Assembly (NCBI RefSeq): GCF_013364275.1 | Contig: NZ_CP054932.1 | Span: 2,914,001-2,978,000 of the forward strand | Length of the DNA: 64,000 nt | Direction of reading: 5' to 3' | Source: Actinomadura sp. NAK00032 | GTDB taxonomy: Bacteria > Actinomycetota > Actinomycetes > Streptosporangiales > Streptosporangiaceae | Shown: one piece after another, positions 28,012-35,371 of the stretch | Layout: each line of letters begins with the position of its first letter | Position numbering within the stretch: the stretch's first letter is position 1 | The notes under the pieces: model-generated | Databases searched by the model: none | What the model was told of the DNA's origin: nothing | The model's input: only the letters and a program-made list of their open reading frames with translations | Program-made: the position numbers and the translations under genes

Positions 28012-28506
28012 ATGCGCGACGCGCGGTACCCCGCCCTGCCCCCTGCGCAGCGCCGCCTCGCGGGCACGCCCGCCGCGCGGCTGCTCGTCGTCCTGTTCGG
28101 CCTGCTCGGCTTCGTCGTCGGGCCGGTCGGCGCCGGCGCCCACGGCGGGGCCTCGGCCACCGGGACGGTCTCCGGCGTCCGGCCCGCGCCGGTCGCGAAG
28201 GCGCAGACCCGCACCAGGTCGTCCACCAAGCCGCGGACGGTCCGGCACGCGCAGGTCGGCCCCCGCGCGCAGGCGGTCGTCGTCGCCGCGGCCCAGCACG
28301 CGGCCGGTGCCGCCGCGCCGGGCGCGCAGCCGGTGCACGCCGCGCTCCCGGCGGCCGGCACCGACGTGCCGCCCCCGGCGGGACGCCCGTACCGGCCCGC
28401 CGCCGCCCCCGTCTCGCCCGACCTCGCACCCCCCGCCGCCCCCCGCGGCCGCGCACCCCCTCCACCGCACGGATCTGAGCCATCTGTCCGCGGTGCCGCG
28501 CGCTGA
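28012..28506 (+). CDS. Ala/Pro-rich exported or single-pass protein upstream of secDF
   Basis: A 164-residue protein with one hydrophobic segment at about residues 22-42 (AARLLVVLFGLLGFVVGPVGAGAHG). The remainder is basic then Ala/Pro-rich and probably unstructured. No domain recognised. ATG 28012 has GGAGAGGAGAGGGCGG before it. It ends 36 bases before secDF on the same strand, so the two are likely co-transcribed. YajC, the usual small partner before secD, is not recognisable in it, although size and single TM are comparable. Confidence 0.65.
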   Translation: MRDARYPALPPAQRRLAGTPAARLLVVLFGLLGFVVGPVGAGAHGGASATGTVSGVRPAPVAKAQTRTRSSTKPRTVRHAQVGPRAQAVVVAAAQHAAGAAAPGAQPVHAALPAAGTDVPPPAGRPYRPAAAPVSPDLAPPAAPRGRAPPPPHGSEPSVRGAAR

Positions 28507-28542
28507 GGCGCGGTGCCGAAACCCCCGTGTGGAGGTTCCCTC

Positions 28543-30810
28543 TTGACGCGCGCCAACATGGTGCGGGCGGTACTGGCGTTCGCCGTGCTCGCCACATCGT
28601 TCTATTTCGCCTGGTCCAAGCCGGCCCGCCTCGGCCTGGACCTGCGCGGCGGTACCCAGATCGTCCTGGAGACCCAGGACTCGCAGACCACCAAGGCCAA
28701 CCGCGAGTCCACCGACCGGGCCCGCGAGGTCCTGCACCGGCGCATCGACGCGCTCGGCGTCGCCGAGTCGTCCATCACCCGGTCCGGCGAGAAGCGGCTG
28801 ATCGTCGAGCTGCCCGACGTCCAGGACCCGACCCGCGCCACCGAGGCGGTCGGCAAGACCGCGCAGCTCACCGCGCACCCCGTGCTGCCCAACACCGGCA
28901 AGGCCGCGAAAGGGCAGCAGCTGATCCCGGACGAGAGCGGGCAGCAGATCCTCATCGGCCCCGCCGCGCTCACCGGCGCCGGCATCGGGGAGGCGAGCGC
29001 CTCCTACGACGCGCAGAACCTCGGCGGCTGGGCCGTCAACGTCGACTTCAAGGGCAGCGGCGGCAAGACCTGGGAGAAGCTGACCGCCAAGGCCGCCTGC
29101 GCCACCGGCGACGAGCGGCGCGTCGCGATCGTGCTGGACGGCAAGGTCATCTCCTCGCCGCAGGTCACCCAGAGCGTGCCGTGCGGCGTCGGCATCACCG
29201 GCGGCTCCACCCAGATCACCGGCGACTTCACCGCCGACGAGGCCAAGGACCTCGCGGCCCTCATCCAGGGCGGCTCGCTGCCCGTCCCCGTGAAGATCAT
29301 CGAGCAGCGGGTGGTCGGCCCGACCCTCGGCGACGAGGCCATCGACGCCAGCGCCAAGGCCGCCGTCATCGGCATCCTGCTGACCGGCCTGTTCATCGTG
29401 GCCGTCTACCGCATCGTCGGCTTCCTCGCGACGGTCGCCCTCGCCGGCTACGCGCTGATCTCCTACGCGGCGCTCGTCGCGATCGGGGCGACGCTCACCT
29501 TGCCCGGCCTGGCCGGGTTCGTCCTTGCCATCGGCATGGCGATCGACGCGAACGTGCTCGCCTTCGAACGGGCGAGAGAGGAACGGGCGGCGGCACCGGG
29601 CCGCAGCGCGCGCAACGCGCTCACGATCGGGTTCAACAAGGCGTGGTCGGCGATCGCCGACTCCGCCGTCACGACGCTGCTCGCGGGCGGCCTGCTGTTC
29701 TGGCTCGCCTCCGGGCCGGTCCGGGGCTTCGGTGTCACGCTGACCATCGGTGTGCTGGCCTCCCTCGTCTCGGCGATGCTGCTCAGCCGCGTGCTCACCG
29801 ACGCCGCCGCCGCCCGGATGCCCAAGATCATGAAGGGCCGGGCCGGCGGGCTGGCCGGTCCGGGGCGGATCCGCAACTGGCTGGAGAACAGCGGCCCCGA
29901 CATCATGAAGCGCAGCCGGATGTGGATCGGCATCTCCGTGCTCGCGGTCGTCGTCGCGATGACCGGGATCTTCACCCGCGGGCTGAACTTCGGCGTGGAG
30001 TTCACCGGCGGGCGCCTGGTCGAGTACTCCACCGGCCAGCACCTCGACATCGACAAGGCCCGCGCGGCCGTCGCCGACGCCGGGTTCCCGCGCGCGGTCG
30101 TCCAGACCTCCGGGCAGGACGACATCTCCGTCCGCACGTCCGACCTCACCAACGAGGAGGAGAAGCGGATCCAGGAGGCCCTCGCCAAGGAGGGCGGCGG
30201 CGCGACCAAGCAGCGCGACGAGCTGATCGGGCCGAGCCTCGGCGAGGAGCTGCGCAAGAACGCGCTGATCGCCCTCGGCATCGCGCTGCTCGCGCAGCTG
30301 GCCTACCTGACGATCAGGTTCCGCTGGACGTTCGCGGCCGGCTCCGTCCTCGCGATGTTCCACGACATCACGATCGTCACCGGCGTCTTCGCCTGGCTCG
30401 GCAAACCGATCGACGGGGTGTTCCTCGCCGCGCTGCTCACCGTCATCGGGTACTCGGTGAACGACTCCGTCGTGGTGTTCGACCGGGTCCGGGAGCTGTG
30501 GGGCGCCAATCCCAAGGCCCGGTTCGCCGAGATCGCGAACCGGGGCACGCTGCAGACCGTCCCGCGCACGATCAACACCGGCATGGGCGCGCTGTTCATC
30601 CTCGCGGCCCTCGCGTTCCTCGGCGGCGACTCGCTGACCGACTTCGCGATCGCCCTGCTGATCGGCATCGTCGTCGGGACGTACTCCAGCGTGTTCACCG
30701 CGACGCCGATCGCGGTCGTCCTGGAGCCGTTCGCGAAGTCCCCGCCGCCGCAGGGCAAGGCGAAGAAGCCGGTCCGCCGCACCGCGGACAGCTCCGGCGC
30801 CGTCGTCTAG
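28543..30810 (+). CDS. secDF: Protein-export membrane protein SecDF (fused SecD and SecF)
   Basis: A 755-residue fusion of SecD and SecF, the proton-driven partner of SecYEG that completes protein export. The SecD half opens with TM1 and GLDLRGGTQIVLE near residue 30, contains a P1 extracytoplasmic domain and a block of TM helices from about 265. The SecF half begins near residue 455 with WIGISVLAVVVAMTGIF and NFGVEFTGGRLVEY. TTG 28543 is selected because GGAGG lies 7 bases upstream; a GTG 10 codons earlier lacks a ribosome site. Actinobacteria usually encode SecD and SecF separately with YajC. Here they are fused and YajC is absent nearby, so this may be a second copy. Confidence 0.93.
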   Translation: MTRANMVRAVLAFAVLATSFYFAWSKPARLGLDLRGGTQIVLETQDSQTTKANRESTDRAREVLHRRIDALGVAESSITRSGEKRLIVELPDVQDPTRATEAVGKTAQLTAHPVLPNTGKAAKGQQLIPDESGQQILIGPAALTGAGIGEASASYDAQNLGGWAVNVDFKGSGGKTWEKLTAKAACATGDERRVAIVLDGKVISSPQVTQSVPCGVGITGGSTQITGDFTADEAKDLAALIQGGSLPVPVKIIEQRVVGPTLGDEAIDASAKAAVIGILLTGLFIVAVYRIVGFLATVALAGYALISYAALVAIGATLTLPGLAGFVLAIGMAIDANVLAFERAREERAAAPGRSARNALTIGFNKAWSAIADSAVTTLLAGGLLFWLASGPVRGFGVTLTIGVLASLVSAMLLSRVLTDAAAARMPKIMKGRAGGLAGPGRIRNWLENSGPDIMKRSRMWIGISVLAVVVAMTGIFTRGLNFGVEFTGGRLVEYSTGQHLDIDKARAAVADAGFPRAVVQTSGQDDISVRTSDLTNEEEKRIQEALAKEGGGATKQRDELIGPSLGEELRKNALIALGIALLAQLAYLTIRFRWTFAAGSVLAMFHDITIVTGVFAWLGKPIDGVFLAALLTVIGYSVNDSVVVFDRVRELWGANPKARFAEIANRGTLQTVPRTINTGMGALFILAALAFLGGDSLTDFAIALLIGIVVGTYSSVFTATPIAVVLEPFAKSPPPQGKAKKPVRRTADSSGAVV

Positions 30811-30813
30811 CGC

Positions 30814-30860
30814 CCGCGTGCCGCCGCCGGTGCCGGCCTGGCACCGGCGGCGGCACGCGG
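30814..30860. terminator. 21-bp perfect stem between secDF and the next convergent gene
   Basis: Arms 30814-30834 and 30840-30860 pair perfectly over 21 bp around the 5-base loop GGCCT. The left arm begins 3 bases after the secDF stop and the right arm abuts the stop codon of the minus-strand gene. It is the longest uninterrupted hairpin noticed in the window and should terminate both transcripts. Confidence 0.8.
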
Positions 30861-31940
30861 TCAGTGCGGGACGACGGAGTGCTTGAGGAAACCGTCCCGG
30901 CCCGTCACGAGGCAGATGATCAGCCGGTTCCCGGCCTCCCAGCCCAGCTTGTCGGGGCCGGCCCACCCCATGTCGGCGATGTCGAACGGAGGCTTCGACC
31001 GCCACACCTTGACCGCGCGCTTGGCGCAGCCCTCCAGCGCCTTCCGATCCATCTTCGCGTCCCCCGGGTACTTGCGGCCGGGCATCGTGTAGACCGCGAG
31101 CACCTCGTACTCGTGCTCCTCGGTGCAGGGGACGAGCGGCTGGTCGCCGTTGTCATCCCATTTCTTGACGCAGTCTCCGGGCTGGAGTTGCGGGGTGTAC
31201 TGGTCCTTGGTCTCGATGGTCTGGTCGAGGGACGCCGGGAGCAGGCCGGACCCGGTGTAGCGCATGACGCAGGTGGCCGCGTGGTCGCCGTCCTTCCACG
31301 CCTCCTCGTCCGGCGGCGCGACGTGGAGCCGGAGGTCCTTGCCGTAGCGGCTCTTCTCCAGGAACTCCGTCCGCTCGCGGCAGACCGTCCACGCCCGGTT
31401 GCCGAGCTCTTCCGTGCCCGGGTACGGCACGGCCGGCAGCTCGGCCTCGGCGCTGACCTCGCCCTGGTGCGGCGTGGTGCACGGCAGCGGCCGCGCGAAC
31501 ATGCCGGCGGGGCTCTCCTCGAACTCGCTGAAGCAGTCGCCCGGCCGCATCGCGGTGACCGCGACCTTGCCGTCCGTGCGGGCGGCGGGCACGGAGGTGT
31601 CCGGGGACAGCGGCCCGACGGTGACGACGACGGCGATGGCGGCGACCCAGACCAGGGCGGCGGCGAGCCCGCCGACGGCCAGGCCGGTGCCCTTCTCGCC
31701 GCGGCGCCCGGTCTGGACGAAGGCGGCGACGGCGAAACCGACCGCGAACAGGACCATGCCGAGCAGGCCCGCGACGAGCGCGACGACCGCGAACCGGTTC
31801 GTCCGCCGCGGGCCCGCGGCGGACGGCTCCGCGAGCGACGGCCCCGTCCCCGCCGGCGCGTCCGGCGGGGGCTCTGCGGGAGTGTCCGGTGGTGCCCAGG
31901 CGCCCGGCTGCGATGTTTCCGGTGGTTCGGGGGCGGTCAT
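30861..31940 (-). CDS. DUF4190/septum-formation-domain membrane protein
   Basis: A 359-residue protein. A Pro-rich cytosolic N-terminus of ~45 residues precedes a two-helix DUF4190-like block (FAVVALVAGLLGMVLFAVGFAVAAF; GLAVGGLAAALVWVAAIAVVV). A large extracytoplasmic part follows with two copies of a cysteine-bearing module (RPGDCFSEFE...LPCTTPH and QPGDCVKKWD...PCTEEHEYEV), the septum-formation (Septum_form) pattern. Its ATG (31940) overlaps the stop of the preceding paralogue by 4 bases. Involvement in cell division is only by family name. Confidence 0.85.
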   Translation of the reverse strand: MTAPEPPETSQPGAWAPPDTPAEPPPDAPAGTGPSLAEPSAAGPRRTNRFAVVALVAGLLGMVLFAVGFAVAAFVQTGRRGEKGTGLAVGGLAAALVWVAAIAVVVTVGPLSPDTSVPAARTDGKVAVTAMRPGDCFSEFEESPAGMFARPLPCTTPHQGEVSAEAELPAVPYPGTEELGNRAWTVCRERTEFLEKSRYGKDLRLHVAPPDEEAWKDGDHAATCVMRYTGSGLLPASLDQTIETKDQYTPQLQPGDCVKKWDDNGDQPLVPCTEEHEYEVLAVYTMPGRKYPGDAKMDRKALEGCAKRAVKVWRSKPPFDIADMGWAGPDKLGWEAGNRLIICLVTGRDGFLKHSVVPH

Positions 31941-33055
31941 GGCAGCAGCGGCTTCTTGAGGGGGCGGTCTTCGCTCTCGCCCATGCACACGGCGGTGCGG
32001 ATGCCGGTCTCCCACTCGCCCTTCTGCGGCATCATCCAGGAGACCAGGTCCGGTTCGGGGTGCCTGCGGAAGACCTTCGCGAAGCGCTTGTCGCAACCGG
32101 CCTCGGCCTTGCGGTCGGTGCCCTTCGTGCCCGGGTACGCCCCGCCCTTCAGCTCGAAGACGGCGACGACCTCGATCCAGTGCTCCCCGGTGCAGGGGAG
32201 GACGCGCTGGACCAGGCTCTTGTGCTTCCACTTGCCGAGGCAGTCGCCGCGGTCGAGTTCGTGCCAGAGCTTCAGGCCCGGGTCCAGGGTCGCGGCGAGC
32301 GGGGTGGTGATCTTCCCGGTGCCCTCGTAGTGCATCAGGCAGAGGACCTCCCGGTCCCCGGCCCGCCACGTGGTCCGGTTCGGGAGGACGACGTACGACT
32401 GCAGGTGCTCGGCGTACCTGCTCTTCTGCAGCCCGGCGAGGCGCAGCCCGCACGCTTCGTCCGCCTGGCGGAGGACCTCCTGGTCGCCGGGGTAGCCGGT
32501 GCCGGTCAGGTTCAGCCGGGCGGCGGCCTCGCCGTTGTGCGGCTGCGTGCAAGGCAGCGCCGTCACGAACGCCTGGACGTCCCCGGTGAAGCCGGCGAAG
32601 CAGTCGCCGACGTGCAGGAAGGAGGGGAGCACCCTGTCCTTCCCGGTGACGTGCCCCGACGCGTCGCGGTCGACGGTGAGCACGGAGCCGACGGCCGTGG
32701 CGGCGGCGAGCGCGGCGACGACGATCCAGACGGCCGAGGCCGCGAGGCCGCCGGCGGCGAGGCCCTTGCCCTTCTCGCCGCGGCGGCCGGCCTGGACGAG
32801 CGCGGCGATGCCGAAGCCGATCGCCAGCGGGACCAGCGCGAGGACGCCGGTGACCAGGGCGGTGACCGCCAGCCGGTTCGTCCGCGCGGGGCCGGGCCCC
32901 GGCGCGAGAGCGGGCGGTAACGCGCCGGGCGGTGGTGCCTGGGAGGCCGGTGGGCCGGGGGAGACGGGTGCGTCGGTGGGGGCGGGTACGTCGGGCGAGG
33001 CCCAGGCGGGGGTGGGGTCGTCCGGGAGGTCGTCAGCGGACGGTGGCGTGGTCAC
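31937..33055 (-). CDS. DUF4190/septum-formation-domain membrane protein (paralogue)
   Basis: A 372-residue paralogue of the next gene with the same plan: Pro-rich N-terminus (~55 residues), NRLAVTALVTGVLALVPLAIGFGIAALVQAGRRGEKGKGLAAGGLAA two-helix block, then two exported modules (HVGDCFAGFT...LPCTQPHNGE; DRGDCLGKWK...LPCTGEHWIEV). The shared RRGEKGxGLA loop and paired GDC/PCT motifs show an old tandem duplication. Start GTG 33055. First gene of a two-gene coupled operon ending at the 21-bp hairpin. Function unknown beyond the septum-formation family label. Confidence 0.85.
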   Translation of the reverse strand: MTTPPSADDLPDDPTPAWASPDVPAPTDAPVSPGPPASQAPPPGALPPALAPGPGPARTNRLAVTALVTGVLALVPLAIGFGIAALVQAGRRGEKGKGLAAGGLAASAVWIVVAALAAATAVGSVLTVDRDASGHVTGKDRVLPSFLHVGDCFAGFTGDVQAFVTALPCTQPHNGEAAARLNLTGTGYPGDQEVLRQADEACGLRLAGLQKSRYAEHLQSYVVLPNRTTWRAGDREVLCLMHYEGTGKITTPLAATLDPGLKLWHELDRGDCLGKWKHKSLVQRVLPCTGEHWIEVVAVFELKGGAYPGTKGTDRKAEAGCDKRFAKVFRRHPEPDLVSWMMPQKGEWETGIRTAVCMGESEDRPLKKPLLP

Positions 33056-33129
33056 GGCGGAACGGTAGCCGGGGCGTCCGACAAAAGGGTCATTTCCGGC
33101 GTATGTCGATCAACTTGTGATCAAGCCTC

Positions 33130-33160
33130 CGGATGGCCGGGACGCCGCCCCGGCCATCCG
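33130..33160. terminator. 12-bp stem terminator after the GH15 gene
   Basis: The perfect 12-bp arms CGGATGGCCGGG (33130-33141) and CCCGGCCATCCG (33149-33160) with a 7-base loop lie 5 bases past the minus-strand GH15 stop codon. Confidence 0.75.
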
Positions 33161-33165
33161 TCCGG

Positions 33166-35052
33166 TCAGGCGAGCGGGGGCTGCGGCTCGTCGTTCTCCG
33201 CGCTGATCACCTGCATGACCGCGTTGATCAGCGCCAGATGGGTGAACGCCTGCGGGAAGTTGCCGAGGTGCCGGCCCGTGTGCGGGTCGATCTCCTCGGC
33301 GTACAGCTGCAGCGGGCTCGCGTACGACAGCAGCTTCTCGCACAGCGCGCGGGCCCGCTCCAGCTCGCCGATCATCACCAGCGTGCTGACCAGCCAGAAC
33401 GAGCAGATCGTGAACGTGCCCTCGTCGGACTCGAAGCCGTCGTCGGTCTCCCCGGCCCGGTAGCGCAGGACGAGGTCGTCCTCCGACAGCTCGTCGGCGA
33501 TGGCGAGCACGGTCTCGCGGACCCGCTTGTCGTCGGCGGGCAGGAACCCGAGCAGCGGGATCAGCAGCGCCGAGGCGTCCAGCGCCGTCGCGCCGTAGTG
33601 CGCGGTGAACACGCCCCGCTCGTCCAGCGCGTTCGCGAGCACGTCCGCGTGGATCTCGTCGGCGGCGGCCTGCCAGCGGCGCGCCCGGTCCTGGTCGCCG
33701 CGGACCCGGGCGAGCCGGGCGCCGCGCTCGGCCGCCACCCAGCAGAAGACCTTCGAGGAGGTGAAGTGCTGCGGCTCGCCGCGCACCTCCCACATCCCGC
33801 AGTCGGGGGTGCGCCAGTTGGCGAGCGCGTCCTCCACCTGCTTGATGATGATCTTCCAGAGCCGGTCGTCGAGCCGGTCCCGCTTGCGCACGAACAGGTA
33901 GATGGAGCCGATGATCGCGCCCCACACGTCGTGCTGCGCCTGCATGTACGCCTCGTTGCCGATGCGGACGGGACGGGCGTTGCCGTAGCCGGTGAGGTGC
34001 TCCAGCGTGGACTCGGGCAGTTCCTCCCGCCCGTCCAGGCCGTACATGATCTGCAGCTTGCCCTCGGCGGCCTCGGCGACGTCGGTGATGAAGTAGAAGA
34101 AGTCGTTGGCCTCCCAGTCGTAGCCGAGCGTGTAGAACGCCCACAGCGCCATCGTGGAGTCGCGTATCCAGGTGTAGCGGTAGTCCCAGTTCCGGTCGCC
34201 GCCCGGCGCCTCCGGCAGCGAGGTCGTCGCCGCCGCCGCGACCGCGCCCGACGGCGCGAACGTCAGCCCCTTCAGCGTCAGCGCGCTGCGCTGCAGGTGG
34301 CTGCGCCACGGGTGGTCGGGGAAGCGGCCCCGGTCCAGCCAGTGCTGCCAGTGGTGGACGGTCCAGACGAGCCGCTCCTGCGCCTCCTCCCACGAGGACG
34401 GCGCCGCGTGCTCGCTCCACGACAGCGCCACGAACCGCGACTCGCCCTGCTTCAGCAGCGTCCGGGACGTGGCGAGCGACCCCTCGAACCCGACGTTCAT
34501 GTCGGTGGTGAGCCGCAGCCCGATCCCGTTGCCGCGCGCGACGGCCTCGTGGTACCCGGCGCCGGTGTGCTCCCAGCGCGCGGGCGTCTGCCCGTAGTCG
34601 AACACCGGCATGCAGTCGAGCCGGACCTGGACCTGCCCGTTCACGCACCGCACCATCCGCAGCAGGACGTGGTCGGCGTCGTAGTCGGTGGGGGCCCTGC
34701 GGTGCGTGTGGGACCGTTCCGTCTCGTGGTGCCACGGGCCCATCAGCAGGGCGTCCGTCACCACCAGCCAGCCCCCGTGCACCCACCAGGTGGTCTCCAT
34801 CACCATGGTGCCGGGGATGTAGCGCTGCGCGGCGGGCACCTCGACGCCCGCCGGGCCGACGCGGAAGTACCCGGCGTCGCGGTCCAGGATCGACCCGAAC
34901 ACGCTCGGCGAGTCCATCTTCGGCAGGCACATCCACTCGATGTTCCCGCTCGGCGCGACCAGTGCGGTCGTCTCGCAGTCGGACAGGAACCCGAAATCGG
35001 CGATCGGGGCGAACGGATCTCCCGCCCGGCCGCCGGCGACCTTCGGCCTCAC
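33166..35052 (-). CDS. Glycoside hydrolase family 15 enzyme (trehalase/glucoamylase type)
   Basis: A 628-residue cytosolic GH15 protein. The N-terminus PIADFGFLSDCETTALVAPSGNIEWMCLPKMDSPS and the core NWDYRYTWIRDSTMALWAFYTLGY are diagnostic; C-terminal segments such as DEGTFTICSFWLVSTL complete the (alpha/alpha)6 barrel. Mycobacterial relatives have trehalase activity, so trehalose is a likely substrate, with other alpha-glucans possible. GTG 35052 is selected because a perfect AAGGAGGT lies about 7 bases upstream; ATG 35076 and 35073 would add 7-8 residues. It is divergent from ppdK. No signal peptide. Confidence 0.92.
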   Translation of the reverse strand: MRPKVAGGRAGDPFAPIADFGFLSDCETTALVAPSGNIEWMCLPKMDSPSVFGSILDRDAGYFRVGPAGVEVPAAQRYIPGTMVMETTWWVHGGWLVVTDALLMGPWHHETERSHTHRRAPTDYDADHVLLRMVRCVNGQVQVRLDCMPVFDYGQTPARWEHTGAGYHEAVARGNGIGLRLTTDMNVGFEGSLATSRTLLKQGESRFVALSWSEHAAPSSWEEAQERLVWTVHHWQHWLDRGRFPDHPWRSHLQRSALTLKGLTFAPSGAVAAAATTSLPEAPGGDRNWDYRYTWIRDSTMALWAFYTLGYDWEANDFFYFITDVAEAAEGKLQIMYGLDGREELPESTLEHLTGYGNARPVRIGNEAYMQAQHDVWGAIIGSIYLFVRKRDRLDDRLWKIIIKQVEDALANWRTPDCGMWEVRGEPQHFTSSKVFCWVAAERGARLARVRGDQDRARRWQAAADEIHADVLANALDERGVFTAHYGATALDASALLIPLLGFLPADDKRVRETVLAIADELSEDDLVLRYRAGETDDGFESDEGTFTICSFWLVSTLVMIGELERARALCEKLLSYASPLQLYAEEIDPHTGRHLGNFPQAFTHLALINAVMQVISAENDEPQPPLA

Positions 35053-35371
35053 AACGTCACCTCCTTGATCCATCATTACCTCTCCCGAGCCGTGGGCGCG
35101 CCAGAGCGGCCGGCCGCGTGCCTCCCGGCCGCCGCCCCGGACGCGGGTGTGGCGCTGGTCTCCCCATTGGAATAGACCATTATCTGCGGTCTGAGCTGCG
35201 AAAACTCCCTCCGGCGCACCGGGCGCCGAGGAACCGCGGCGGGCGCGGGTACAGTCCCGGCAAACAGGGCAGCGGACCCGCTTCTGCCTGGGGGAACGCG
35301 ACGGCGCGCGCCCCCGGCGCGGCGGGCCCGGACCTGCCACTGGGTGGAACCGGAGCGAGAAGGAGCTCCCC
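35053..35371. promoter_or_regulatory. Divergent GH15/ppdK control region
   Basis: A 319-base gap without a convincing gene. An AT-rich core at 35160-35200 contains three GGTCT half-sites in alternating orientation: 35157-35161, 35174-35178 (as AGACC) and 35188-35192. A GATAAT on the minus strand overlaps this core and could be the GH15 -10. TACAGT at 35250-35255 could be the ppdK -10, with a ~115-base leader. The regulator is unknown. Confidence 0.5.
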
